The translations under genes and the position numbers were made by a program. A stretch of 64,000 nt of DNA from contig JACPHN010000118.1 in NCBI GenBank assembly GCA_016188575.1, forward strand, positions 14,347 through 78,346, read 5' to 3'. Shown here in pieces: positions 6,992 through 14,848 of the stretch. Below the pieces are notes generated by a model that ran no database searches, had not been told where the DNA came from, and worked only from the letters and a program-made list of their open reading frames with translations. Position 1 is the stretch's first letter. Each line of letters begins with the position of its first letter. The stretch comes from Candidatus Schekmanbacteria bacterium. GTDB lineage: Bacteria; CSSED10-310; JACPHN01.

Positions 6992-9868
6992 CTACGTAGT
7001 GGGTAACACATTCCGGCTCGCACCGCGGCCGCTGATCACCACAACGAACAAGGTGATTGCTGGCAGCCCGATGGCACACATGATGGTGAGCTCCCGGACA
7101 TCGAGACCCAGGAAGTGCGCACCGTTCAGGGCGATCACCCCGAGCACCGTGCCCGCCACCAGGAGTGCCGAAACCACGCGCGCCGCAAGGCCGCGAACCG
7201 CGCCGACCGGAAACAGCCAGGGCTCGAGCACCCCAATGAGCGCGGGCAGGAGCAGCAGCGTGGCGGCGCCGGCAGTAGCCAGAATCGCGGCGATGAACAT
7301 GCCGACCGTCTGGTAGGGAACGAGCGGCGCGAGCAGCAGCGGCAGGAACCCGACACCGATCACGATGACGTTGCGCGCGATCGCCCGCGAAGGCTCGCCA
7401 AAGAGCGCGGCGGACACTTGCGGCCAGCTCCCATAGCGGCCATGCAGCTCACGGGTTCGCGCCAGGAAGTGAATCGCGTAATCGATAGCGAGCCCCAGGC
7501 TCAGCGAGGATAGCACCGCAATCGGCATGTCATACTCCTTGCCCAGCAGGCCGATCGCGCCGTAGATCGTCGCGATCGATACCGAAAGCGGAACCATCGA
7601 AAGGATCCCCCAGAGCACTGAGCGGAACAGGCCCATCATCATCAACAGCACCACGAGCGCGCTGCCGGCCAGCGACGAGAGCATGCCGTGAACCATGCGC
7701 TGCTGCCAGACGACGTTGATGTAGGTCAGTCCAAACCAGTGGTGCAGCAGCGGAACCGGAGCGGGATGGCTCGCGATCCAGCGGTCGAGCGTCTCCACCA
7801 CGCGAACCATGTCCTCGTTGTCACCGCTCTTGAGCTGCACCCAAACGCTGGCAGTACCATAGTCGGGCGTGACGAAGTGCCACAGGTCTTGCGCGCGATG
7901 ACTGTTCTGGTAGGTGATCAGCGACTGCGCCACCGCGGCCGCCGAGTCGGGCACACGGAAGTCCTCGTCGCGCCCTTGCCGTAGCTCCCGATGCACGGTC
8001 TTGACGAGATCGACGAGCGAGCTGGTCTTGCCAACCACGGGTGAGAGCGCGAGCTGCTGCTGCAGCTCATCGATGTAGCGCAGCACCTCAGGTTGCTTCA
8101 TCAGCTCGCTGCGCTCCCGCTCCTGATCGATCATCGCCAGGAGCTTCCCCCAGCCGACGCCTTCGCCGCCCGCCGCCGCGAACGATCGATCGTCCGCCCA
8201 CGTTGCAAGCTGCGCAAGGACCGCCGCGTCACCGGCCCCGGCGCCTGCCGACCCAGCGCCGCCACGGATGCGAGCCGCCTCCTGGACGGCCTGCTCGAAC
8301 ACTCCGAGAACCGCGGGATCCTGGCCGGATAGCTCGCGCTGGCGAGCGCGGAGCCGCTGCTCCAGGCCTCCCGCGGGGGTCGCCGGTTCCAGCGCCAAGT
8401 ATGCCATGTACGTGCCGCCGAGGTGCTCATTCAACACGTCGGCAGCGCGGCGAATGGGGTGCGACGGCGTAAACCACTTCACGGGATTGTCGTTGATATG
8501 GATCTTTGAAATCCCGTATGCGGAGAGCACCCCGACGCCCAGAGTCAACGCCAGTATGGGCTTCGCGTGCGGCCCGACGAATCGACCCATGGCCGCCAGC
8601 AGACGTTCCATGAGCCCACCGCCAGCGATGTTGCCTGCCGCTCGTCGCGATCGCGCGCTCATCCCAAAGGTCGCGAGTTTCTTTTCGCGCAAGAACATGA
8701 CGTATGCTGGAATGAACGTGATCGTCCAGATCCATGCCAGCATCACCCCAAGCGCCACGAACGCGCCGAAAACCTGGACCGGCGGTATGGGCGTCAGGGC
8801 CAACGAGGCAAAGCCGGCTGCAGTAGTGAGCGAAGTGAACAGCATCGCCGTCCCCAGGCCGTTCATGACCTTCAGAATCGTCGCGCGCCGGTCGCGCGTT
8901 TCCTGGTACCGATCGAAAAACTCGCTCAGGATATGCACGGAATCGAGCACCGCGATCGGCATGATGAAAATGGGGATCATGGAGCTCATGATGTGCACGG
9001 TGTTGCCGGCAACGACCAGCAGTGACATCGTGGCGATGACGGTCACCATGGCCAGGATCATCGGGGAGAGCACCAGCGCGAGCTTGCGGAAGAACGCCAG
9101 CATCAGCACGAAGATGATGATCATGGCCAACGGCGCCGAAATCGCCATCTGTATGAACATTTCGACGCCAAACGTGTCCTCGGCGACCGGCAGCCCGGTG
9201 ATGAAGAACTGGTCATCACCCCCAAGCTCGGCGATTTTTGCGCGCAACGCCTCGGCAACCTGGTAGCTGACATCTTTGGAGGTCAATGGCACATAGAGCG
9301 CCAGCACCTTGCCATCATCGGAAAAGAGCGTTCCGCGGAGGAAGGGAACGCGCTCCGCACGCTGCCGAACGGCGGCCGCTTGCGCGTCGTCGGCTGGTGG
9401 GGCGGCCATCAGCCAGGAAAAGCTGACGGTCCCTTCCCCGGCCTGTTCGATGTGATCGACGGTCGATGGCGCGAGCAGGTCGGCGGCCACGACCCCGTGC
9501 TGCCCGCCGTTGGCCCCGCTCAAGGCAGCACCATGCAGGGTCTTGGCAAACTCGGCAAGCTCGTAGGCCCGCCCGAGCGTCCCGGCGTTGAACACGCCCT
9601 GGGGGTGCACGTCGTTGAGGACCCCGACGACGAGCATGTCGTGCAGGGAGAGCGCGTTTTTCATGCGATCGTGAAGGACACGGGCGGCCTCATCAGCCGG
9701 CAACATGTTCTCCGGATCGGTGTCCACGGTGACCCCATGAAGATACGGGAAGCGCTCCGGCCAGACGCTGGGGAGCACCGCAAGCAGTGCCAGAAGGGCA
9801 GTCGAGACCACCATGACGGCGGTTACGAGTCGCGGGTGGTCAACCGAAAAGAGGATGACGCGCTTCAT
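6992..9868 (-). CDS. RND-superfamily MMPL transporter
   Basis: This 958-residue inner-membrane transporter has the RND layout: a first membrane helix at about 12-35, a large periplasmic loop beginning with VDTDPENML, a five- to six-helix bundle at about 225-390, a second helix near 432, a second periplasmic loop, and a final helix bundle at about 735-950. The blocks MPIAVLDSVHILSEFFD and LGLAIDYAIHFLARTREL carry the membrane-embedded Asp residues expected for proton-driven RND pumps. The family exports lipids, hopanoid-like molecules or hydrophobic compounds. It is followed by LolA-like and barrel genes, and its ATG is three bases after the DUF2892 stop, so it belongs to one transcription unit headed by the ArsR-rhodanese gene or by DUF2892. 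Confidence 0.92.
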   Translation of the reverse strand: MKRVILFSVDHPRLVTAVMVVSTALLALLAVLPSVWPERFPYLHGVTVDTDPENMLPADEAARVLHDRMKNALSLHDMLVVGVLNDVHPQGVFNAGTLGRAYELAEFAKTLHGAALSGANGGQHGVVAADLLAPSTVDHIEQAGEGTVSFSWLMAAPPADDAQAAAVRQRAERVPFLRGTLFSDDGKVLALYVPLTSKDVSYQVAEALRAKIAELGGDDQFFITGLPVAEDTFGVEMFIQMAISAPLAMIIIFVLMLAFFRKLALVLSPMILAMVTVIATMSLLVVAGNTVHIMSSMIPIFIMPIAVLDSVHILSEFFDRYQETRDRRATILKVMNGLGTAMLFTSLTTAAGFASLALTPIPPVQVFGAFVALGVMLAWIWTITFIPAYVMFLREKKLATFGMSARSRRAAGNIAGGGLMERLLAAMGRFVGPHAKPILALTLGVGVLSAYGISKIHINDNPVKWFTPSHPIRRAADVLNEHLGGTYMAYLALEPATPAGGLEQRLRARQRELSGQDPAVLGVFEQAVQEAARIRGGAGSAGAGAGDAAVLAQLATWADDRSFAAAGGEGVGWGKLLAMIDQERERSELMKQPEVLRYIDELQQQLALSPVVGKTSSLVDLVKTVHRELRQGRDEDFRVPDSAAAVAQSLITYQNSHRAQDLWHFVTPDYGTASVWVQLKSGDNEDMVRVVETLDRWIASHPAPVPLLHHWFGLTYINVVWQQRMVHGMLSSLAGSALVVLLMMMGLFRSVLWGILSMVPLSVSIATIYGAIGLLGKEYDMPIAVLSSLSLGLAIDYAIHFLARTRELHGRYGSWPQVSAALFGEPSRAIARNVIVIGVGFLPLLLAPLVPYQTVGMFIAAILATAGAATLLLLPALIGVLEPWLFPVGAVRGLAARVVSALLVAGTVLGVIALNGAHFLGLDVRELTIMCAIGLPAITLFVVVISGRGASRNVLPTT

Positions 9869-9871
9869 GGA

Positions 9872-10117
9872 TCAGCGCTCCGCGGCGGAGGCGGTCGGTC
9901 CCCGCAAGCCGCCACATGCCGTCGCGGCGCTGTCGCTCAGCCCGGCATAGCGCAACAGCATCATCATGGGACACCAGTCGGTGAAGGCGGACTGCAGCAG
10001 GTTCAGCCCCACGAATCCGGTAAACAGCAGCCAGTAGGGCGTGTGAAAAACGGCCAGAGCGACCGAAAGCAGGACGAAGAAACCGGCGATACCTCGCAGA
10101 GCGCGTTCGATACTCAT
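9872..10117 (-). CDS. DUF2892 (YgaP-type) small membrane protein
   Basis: The 81-residue protein matches the DUF2892 family: IERALRGIAGFFVLLSVALA forms the first helix, followed by YWLLFTGFVGLNLLQSAFT and the conserved WCPMM motif with its Cys, with a second hydrophobic segment just before it. In Escherichia coli this domain is the membrane anchor of the rhodanese YgaP. Here it is a separate gene, and the rhodanese domain sits instead on the upstream regulator (10238-10915). It is three bases from the MMPL gene, which implies co-transcription. A role in sulfur-species handling at the membrane is an inference from family context. Confidence 0.88.
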   Translation of the reverse strand: MSIERALRGIAGFFVLLSVALAVFHTPYWLLFTGFVGLNLLQSAFTDWCPMMMLLRYAGLSDSAATACGGLRGPTASAAER

Positions 10118-10237
10118 CGATGTTCTCCAAGCGGGAAGTGAAGGTTGAATCTCACGACACGGCGTCGCGAAATCGGTGCCGGCGGGGGCACGGCGGGAGC
10201 GGTGAAGCGTGGCGAAGAGTGGCAGGGGGCACGCTGA

Positions 10238-10915
10238 TCATTCGGATCCTCCGACGGCTACGGACAAGCCGCGGGAGCGCCAATCGTGGATCGAGCTGTC
10301 GCAGCGGCGCGCGCGGAATCCTCTGGCGCGCAGCGCTTCGACGGCCTGCACCGCCATGACACAGTACGGCCCACGGCAGTAGGCGACGATCTCGCGGTCC
10401 TTTGGCAGCTCGGCCAGACGTCGGTCAAGCTCGGCCAGGGGAACGGAAAGCGCTCCGGGTATATGTCCGGCGGCAAACTCGGCAGTGGGGCGCACATCGA
10501 TGACACTCACTTCGCCGCGGTGCGCGCGGGTGCAAAGCGTGTCCAGGTCAACGGGCTCCATGTCGGATCGATCCGCAAAGAAGTCGCGAACGATGGCGTC
10601 GAGCTCGGTAAGACGACGTTCCGCGAGCCGGCGGAGCAGTCCGAGCAGGTCGACGACCAGCGGGTCGGCGAGGCTGTACGTGACGTGGAGTCCGGCCTTT
10701 TCGGTCTGGAGCAGGCGCGCCGCCCGGAGAATCTGCAGGTGCTGGGAGGCGTTGGCCACGGAGAGGCCGATTTCGGCGGCCAGCGTCTCCACAGTGCGGG
10801 GTCCTTGTGAGAGGACTTCGAGGAGGCGAAGGCGCTGAGGGCTGGCGACGGCTTTGCCGAGTCTGGCGATCTGGTCGAAGACGGCGATGCTGAACTGGCG
10901 TGGGGAGGCGGACAT
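10238..10915 (-). CDS. ArsR-family regulator fused to a rhodanese domain
   Basis: The 225-residue protein has an N-terminal ArsR-type winged helix (about 10-100: SPQRLRLLEVLSQGPRTVE, then the recognition-helix region LSVANASQHLQILRAARLL). A complete rhodanese domain follows at about 115-222, whose active loop is CRGPYC (Cys180 to Cys185). Family knowledge suggests sulfane-sulfur or redox sensing at the catalytic Cys coupled to DNA release. The ATG at 10915 has GGAG eight bases upstream. An AT-rich palindrome lies immediately upstream (10930-10955) and is the likely autoregulatory operator. The next gene downstream, after 120 bases, is DUF2892, which recreates the YgaV/YgaP parts list in a different fusion order. 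Confidence 0.92.
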   Translation of the reverse strand: MSASPRQFSIAVFDQIARLGKAVASPQRLRLLEVLSQGPRTVETLAAEIGLSVANASQHLQILRAARLLQTEKAGLHVTYSLADPLVVDLLGLLRRLAERRLTELDAIVRDFFADRSDMEPVDLDTLCTRAHRGEVSVIDVRPTAEFAAGHIPGALSVPLAELDRRLAELPKDREIVAYCRGPYCVMAVQAVEALRARGFRARRCDSSIHDWRSRGLSVAVGGSE

Positions 10916-10929
10916 GGCGCGCGGGCTCC

Positions 10930-10955
10930 ATTATTCTATTGAATACTTGAATAAT
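10930..10955. promoter_or_regulatory. Probable ArsR-type operator
   Basis: An AT-rich 26-base element in very GC-rich surroundings has outer arms ATTATTC and GAATAAT and a nested TATTC/GAATA pair. It lies 15 bases upstream of the ArsR-rhodanese start codon. ArsR/SmtB proteins bind imperfect AT-rich palindromes of this size, so autoregulation is likely. The element could also influence the divergent epimerase gene at 11068. Confidence 0.7.
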
Positions 10956-11067
10956 ACACGCCATGCGCTTGCCCGTCAAGCCCCATTGCCGCCTCGGCGC
11001 CGGACGCCTACACTCAGTCTTGGTTGTCCCCCCTCACCCGCAGCGAACACCTCGGGAGCGCCCTACG

Positions 11068-12072
11068 ATGCGAGTACTGGTTACCGGAGCGACAGGCTTC
11101 ATTGGCGGCAACGTGGTTCGGGCGGTATTGGCCGCCGGTCACCAGGTGCGCGCGATGATGCGCGTCGGATCGCGGCACGCTGGCATCGCCGACTTGCTCG
11201 CGGCGCCACCGCCCGGTTTCGAAACCGTCCTGGCAGACCTCAAGCGGCCGGAAACTTTGCCCGCCGCCGCAGCAGGGTGTGAGGCCATGGTGCACTGCGC
11301 TGGCTACTACCCCACGGTGAGCCTGCACTTCGCGGCCGAAGTGGAGCGCGCCGCACGACAGATGTCGGCCGTCCTGAGCGCCGCGCGTCACGCCGGGGTG
11401 CGGCGCTTCGTCTACACCAGCTCGCTCTCGACCATCGCCCGGGCGGCGGCGGGGAGACTCGCCAGCGAGAGCGATCAGTACCGCGAGGGGGCGGTCTGGG
11501 ATCCGTACTACGATGGGAAGCTGCGGATGGAAGAGCAGTGCCGGCGGGCGAGCGGCCCCGATTTTCAGACGGTGACGCTCTTGCCGACCCTCTGCGTCGG
11601 CCCCGGCGACGCCAACCGCACGACGTTCAAACCGTTCCAAGTCACGGCAGCGTTCCCGGTCGTCGGGTATTTTTCCGGGCGCGCGAACTTTGTCGACGTG
11701 CGCATCGTCGCGGCGGCTCACGCCGCAGCGCTCACCCGCGGCGCGCCGGGCGAGCGTTACGTGGTGAGCGGTGCCAACGTGACGTTCGCGGACTATCTGC
11801 GCCGCGTCGCCCGCGTGTTGGGAAAGCGCCGCCTGCTGATCCCGATTCCGGTCAGCGCCGCCTGGGTCGCGTCCTGGGTCAGCGAGCTTGCGGCTGTCTA
11901 CGTCACCGGGCGCCCGCCGCTTCTACCCATCGAGAATGTGAACATGGCGCTGCATGGACAGCACTTCGATGGCGACCGAGCGCGCCGAGAGCTAGGTATT
12001 GCCGCGACGGATCTCGACCGGGCGATCGCCGACGCGGCTGCCTGGTACCGCCAGGTCGGCTACCTGCGCTAA
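11068..12072 (+). CDS. NAD(P)-dependent epimerase/dehydratase (extended SDR)
   Basis: The 334-residue protein opens with a Rossmann fold, MRVLVTGATGFIG, whose glycine motif GATGFIG is at residues 7-13. The catalytic pair fits Tyr147 and Lys151 (YYDGK), preceded by YTSSLSTIA carrying the active-site Ser/Thr. This is the extended SDR group that includes nucleotide-sugar epimerases, dihydroflavonol-reductase-like enzymes and the hopanoid-associated HpnA; the substrate cannot be fixed from sequence. A longer frame runs back to 10963, but the ATG at 11068 is preferred because the glycine motif is then at the usual distance and GGGAG lies about ten bases upstream. The TAA stop is the first three bases of an 85-base palindromic repeat. 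Confidence 0.85.
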   Translation: MRVLVTGATGFIGGNVVRAVLAAGHQVRAMMRVGSRHAGIADLLAAPPPGFETVLADLKRPETLPAAAAGCEAMVHCAGYYPTVSLHFAAEVERAARQMSAVLSAARHAGVRRFVYTSSLSTIARAAAGRLASESDQYREGAVWDPYYDGKLRMEEQCRRASGPDFQTVTLLPTLCVGPGDANRTTFKPFQVTAAFPVVGYFSGRANFVDVRIVAAAHAAALTRGAPGERYVVSGANVTFADYLRRVARVLGKRRLLIPIPVSAAWVASWVSELAAVYVTGRPPLLPIENVNMALHGQHFDGDRARRELGIAATDLDRAIADAAAWYRQVGYLR

Positions 12073-12154
12073 GGACCCGTAACGCAATACCTGTTGCATT
12101 CGGCCGGCTGCGAAGGCCGCGGTGCTTGACACCGTTATTTCGCTCCGGGTCCTA
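12070..12154. repeat. 85-base palindromic repeat, family A, copy 1
   Basis: The element starts TAAGGACCCGTAACGCAAT and ends with the inverse of TAGGACCCGGAGCGAAAT, with the core AGCACCG/CGGCC between. It fills the whole gap between two convergent genes: its first three bases are the epimerase stop TAA, and its last three, read leftward, are the YceI stop TAG. A second 85-base copy is at 30045-30129 and a diverged, expanded copy begins at 61981. The long inverted arms could form a hairpin that ends both transcripts. Confidence 0.75.
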
Positions 12155-12712
12155 GTTGGAGCTGGTCTCCTCCCAGACCGCCTCGATGGTGAGCGCGACT
12201 TCGTCCTTGACCGCAACTCCGAGCAGCGACGGTCGCTCGACCTCGAAATCGCTGAGCTTGAGTGGAATCTCTCCGGTGACCGTCACCGCATCGGGCGTGC
12301 GGCTGACGACCGCGAGCGCGACCGCCCCATACGTCCTGGACCGACCCGCAAACGCAATCTCCAGCGATACCGTTAGTGGGCCTTCTTCGGGAGCGGATGC
12401 GAACCGCGCCTTCACGTCGATGAGCGGAAAGCTGGCGGCTCTGGTAATCTCCTGCATGTGCAAGTCGCGGTTCGAATCGCCCGATTCGAAGGTCTTTACG
12501 GGGACCGCAATGCGAAAGGCGCACCCCGGCCCGACGCCGCAGCTACCCTTGCCTTTCGCCGCCACGCTCACGCCTTCACTTTTGTGCAAGAGGTGGTCCA
12601 CATGGTAGGCGATCTTGGACTGTTTGAGCGTCCACGTCGTGGCGGCGGCGCCTGGCGCCGATGCGAACAGGGCAGTCGAGATGAGTAACAGCGTTGTTGC
12701 GAAAACGCGCAT
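12152..12712 (-). CDS. YceI-family periplasmic protein
   Basis: The product has a signal peptide (cleaved near GAAATTW) and the lipocalin-like YceI domain: WTLKQSKIAYHVDHLLHK near the mature N-terminus, then FRIAVPVKTFESGDSNRD, and GEIPLKLSDFEVERPSLLG toward the end. YceI proteins bind isoprenoid or other hydrophobic ligands in the periplasm. The ATG at 12712 gives a good signal peptide; a TTG at 12724 directly abuts the upstream stop and is possible. It directly follows a four-helix membrane protein, recalling the YceJ (cytochrome b561)-YceI pair of enterobacteria. Confidence 0.85.
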   Translation of the reverse strand: MRVFATTLLLISTALFASAPGAAATTWTLKQSKIAYHVDHLLHKSEGVSVAAKGKGSCGVGPGCAFRIAVPVKTFESGDSNRDLHMQEITRAASFPLIDVKARFASAPEEGPLTVSLEIAFAGRSRTYGAVALAVVSRTPDAVTVTGEIPLKLSDFEVERPSLLGVAVKDEVALTIEAVWEETSSN

Positions 12713-12724
12713 GGCCTTGTCCAA

Positions 12725-13546
12725 TCAGAAGTCGAAGACGATGACGAGCATTGCACCGGTGAACGTCACCGCTGCCGTGGTCGCTGCGGCGCTGTGATAC
12801 TTTGCGATGCCATGGGCTCTTTCGCCCTTGTCAGCCTGCTGCTTGGCGAGGTAGCCGAGCACAGGCGCGGCGATCATCGCGGGGAGGTGAACATAGGACA
12901 GAATCTTGTGCGTCCTGGTCAATCCTTTCTCCTTGACCCCCGCGACGGACGGCGCCCGGTATGCGAAGTAGGCCGTCGCGCCATAGAGCGCGGCGGCAGT
13001 CGTGCCGACGATCGTATGCAGATTGCGATCCGCGCGGCTGCCCTCGCCGGCCTTCTCGCCGAGCGCCAGCGCGCCGAGCATCGGCGCCAGTGTGACCAGG
13101 CCGAGGATCTGATGGGTCTTGAGCATTCGCGACCGCTTGTTCAGCCGTTGCTGCTGTTTCTCGTCCCCGCGCGCTTCGACCTCCTCGAATCCGAGCTCCT
13201 CCAGGCTCGGTTCCGTGGCATCGGGCGCCTGCGCCTCGGGTTCTTTCCCCGGCTCCGGGGGCGCGACCTGGGCAATCGCGATACCGTGGTCGCCCGCGGG
13301 ACTGAGCTCCATCCAGCCCCTGGGTCGTGGGGATGCTGCGGACACGCGGGGGAGCCGAAGGGCCACAAGGAGCGGTCCTGGAGAACCCGAGGCGGAAAAG
13401 TAACCCGCGACGGTACTGGGCCGCTCGCCTCCGCGAAGCAGCCGCAGCCCGGCGAGGGGTCCGGTGGTGCCCTCCGCGACGCCACCTTGAGCAATCCAGG
13501 CGATGGCGAATGCCGTCACCAGGCAGGCAGACCTATACGTGATCAT
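12725..13546 (-). CDS. Four-helix b561-like membrane protein with secretion signal
   Basis: The 273-residue product starts with a signal peptide and a long polar, acidic region rich in Pro and Glu. The C-terminal 145 residues contain four membrane helices with regularly placed His residues: KTHQILG, NLHTIVG, RTHKILSYVH and IAKYHSAA. His residues at helix ends in a four-helix bundle suggest a haem-binding cytochrome b561-like domain, though I cannot confirm the family. ATG 13546 has GGAGG five bases upstream. The gene ends exactly where the YceI gene may begin, so the two are co-translated; a joint role in membrane electron transfer or ligand binding is an inference. Confidence 0.7.
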   Translation of the reverse strand: MITYRSACLVTAFAIAWIAQGGVAEGTTGPLAGLRLLRGGERPSTVAGYFSASGSPGPLLVALRLPRVSAASPRPRGWMELSPAGDHGIAIAQVAPPEPGKEPEAQAPDATEPSLEELGFEEVEARGDEKQQQRLNKRSRMLKTHQILGLVTLAPMLGALALGEKAGEGSRADRNLHTIVGTTAAALYGATAYFAYRAPSVAGVKEKGLTRTHKILSYVHLPAMIAAPVLGYLAKQQADKGERAHGIAKYHSAAATTAAVTFTGAMLVIVFDF

Positions 13547-13929
13547 TGTGACCTCCGTCTCATGGAACATGGTGCCGGCGTAAACTCGCGCACGGCCGCC
13601 CTCTCGATCTTCGCGACGATTGTGTACCAGCGACTCATTAACCGCGGATTAACCCGGCGCCTTGGCCGCGCGCAGGACAAATTGCACGTCGACGAGTTTC
13701 GCGATCAGGCTCTTGACAAGGTTGGCCAAACGCGACAATAATACCGCCACCCGCGAAGTGCGCTCGTTGCCACGGACTGTGCTGACCCAGCGGAGCGTCG
13801 CCGTACTGGATACCATGGTGGCGCGTGCCCGAGTCGCAACTGAGGATTGCGGATAGACGTTTATCCGCTTGAGACAGTGGCTGCCGTGCGGGAATCGGAG
13901 CCAGGGACAATTCGACAAGGATGGAAAAG
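13547..13929. other. Divergent intergenic region
   Basis: This 383-base gap separates the leftward b561-like gene from a rightward small secreted protein gene. No convincing gene is present. It holds a sigma70-like promoter at 13713-13742 (listed separately). Confidence 0.5.
13713..13742 (+). promoter_or_regulatory. Sigma70-like promoter
   Basis: A consensus -35 box TTGACA (13713-13718) and an AATAAT -10-like box (13737-13742) are separated by 18 bases, in an otherwise GC-rich gap. The promoter points toward the small secreted protein gene about 190 bases downstream, implying a long leader. Confidence 0.45.
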
Positions 13930-14295
13930 ATGAGGCTCAAAGGCCTGGTCGCACTGATGTTGTCGCTCTTCGTGTTGGCTGGCGTGGCTCTTGCCGCCGG
14001 CGCTGCCGTGACCCTTACCAACAGCTCAGACTGGCAGCTCGATCACCTGTATCTGTCCGGTGACGAGAAGGACACCTGGGGCCCGGATCTGCTCGGTGAC
14101 GAGCTCGTCGCCGCTGGTGGCACCGCCAAGCTTGCTGACGTGGCGTGCGCTCCCCACGATGTGAAGATCGTGGACAACGCGGGTAAGGAATGCGTTCTGA
14201 AGGCCGTCGACGTGTGCGGCAAGGAGAACAAGTGGGAGCTCACCAAGGAGGCGGTGGCCGCCTGTGCAGCACCCGCTGAGGCGCCAGCCAAGTAG
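13930..14295 (+). CDS. Small secreted protein with DVKIVD/CVLKAVDVC motifs
   Basis: The product of about 121 residues has a clear signal peptide (MRLKGLVALMLSL start, cleaved after VALA) and a compact exported domain. Its features are LTNSSDWQLDHLYLS, WGPDLLGDELVAAGGTA, then DVACAPHDVKIVDNAGKEC and VDVCGKENKWELT. Four Cys in the mature part suggest disulfides. I know the motif only as a recurring exported domain of unknown function in delta-group bacteria. ATG 13930 is preferred over 13921 because AAGGA lies about eight bases upstream of it and would abut the other. A fragment of a second copy lies just downstream at 14469. Confidence 0.72.
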   Translation: MRLKGLVALMLSLFVLAGVALAAGAAVTLTNSSDWQLDHLYLSGDEKDTWGPDLLGDELVAAGGTAKLADVACAPHDVKIVDNAGKECVLKAVDVCGKENKWELTKEAVAACAAPAEAPAK

Positions 14296-14468
14296 AGGCG
14301 CACCCGATCCGAAAGCCTCTTCTTGACCGTCGACGCCGGTCCGAGAGGCCGTCTTCGTGAGCATGGAGTCGCTGCTGAGGCGCAAGCCGGGGCGGCGACT
14401 CCGTATTTTTTGGGGGGAGGGTTTGCGGCCGACGCCGACGGCCTGGATTCCGGCCGGCCGGTAGCCAC

Positions 14469-14618
14469 TTGACGGTTCCATGGAGTTGCGGCCACAATCT
14501 CAAGATCGTCGCCGCGGAGGGCGATGAGTGCGCCGTGGCTGGTGTCGACATCTGTGGGTCCGATCCAATGTGGGAGCTGACCAACGCGACCCTGGCGGCC
14601 TGCGCCGCGGCTACGTAA
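14469..14618 (+). pseudogene. C-terminal fragment of a second small secreted protein
   Basis: Bases 14469-14618 translate without a start codon to a stretch containing LTVPWSCGHNLKIV, EGDECAVAGVDICG and MWELTNATLAACA, ending at TAA. This aligns with the last 45 or so residues of the protein at 13930 (LADVACAPHDVKIV, KECVLKAVDVCG, KWELTKEAVAACA). The N-terminal half is missing: the preceding 170 bases give no matching signal peptide or WGPDLLG block in any frame I checked. It is a truncated tandem duplicate. Confidence 0.7.
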
Positions 14619-14848
14619 AGGAAGAGGCGGAGTGGAAGCCGAAGAGTAGCGAACCGCCGCCGGGTCATTCTCGCGCCAGCCGCCGACGCGGGCTGCGGGT
14701 GTGTGACCCCGTGACGGCCCGAAACTTGGAGCGCGGCGTGACCAAGGCGGCGCAAGCACCGCCGCGGCCGCCGTTGAATCCGCACCAGGGTCATGCTAGC
14801 CTCGGTACTGGGCATGATCGGTGCGCACTAACCGAAAAAGTGACGACC

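Noticed and set aside
14296-14468. Possible N-terminal half of the second small secreted protein in another frame.
   Set aside because: No frame gives a signal peptide or the WGPDLLG block.
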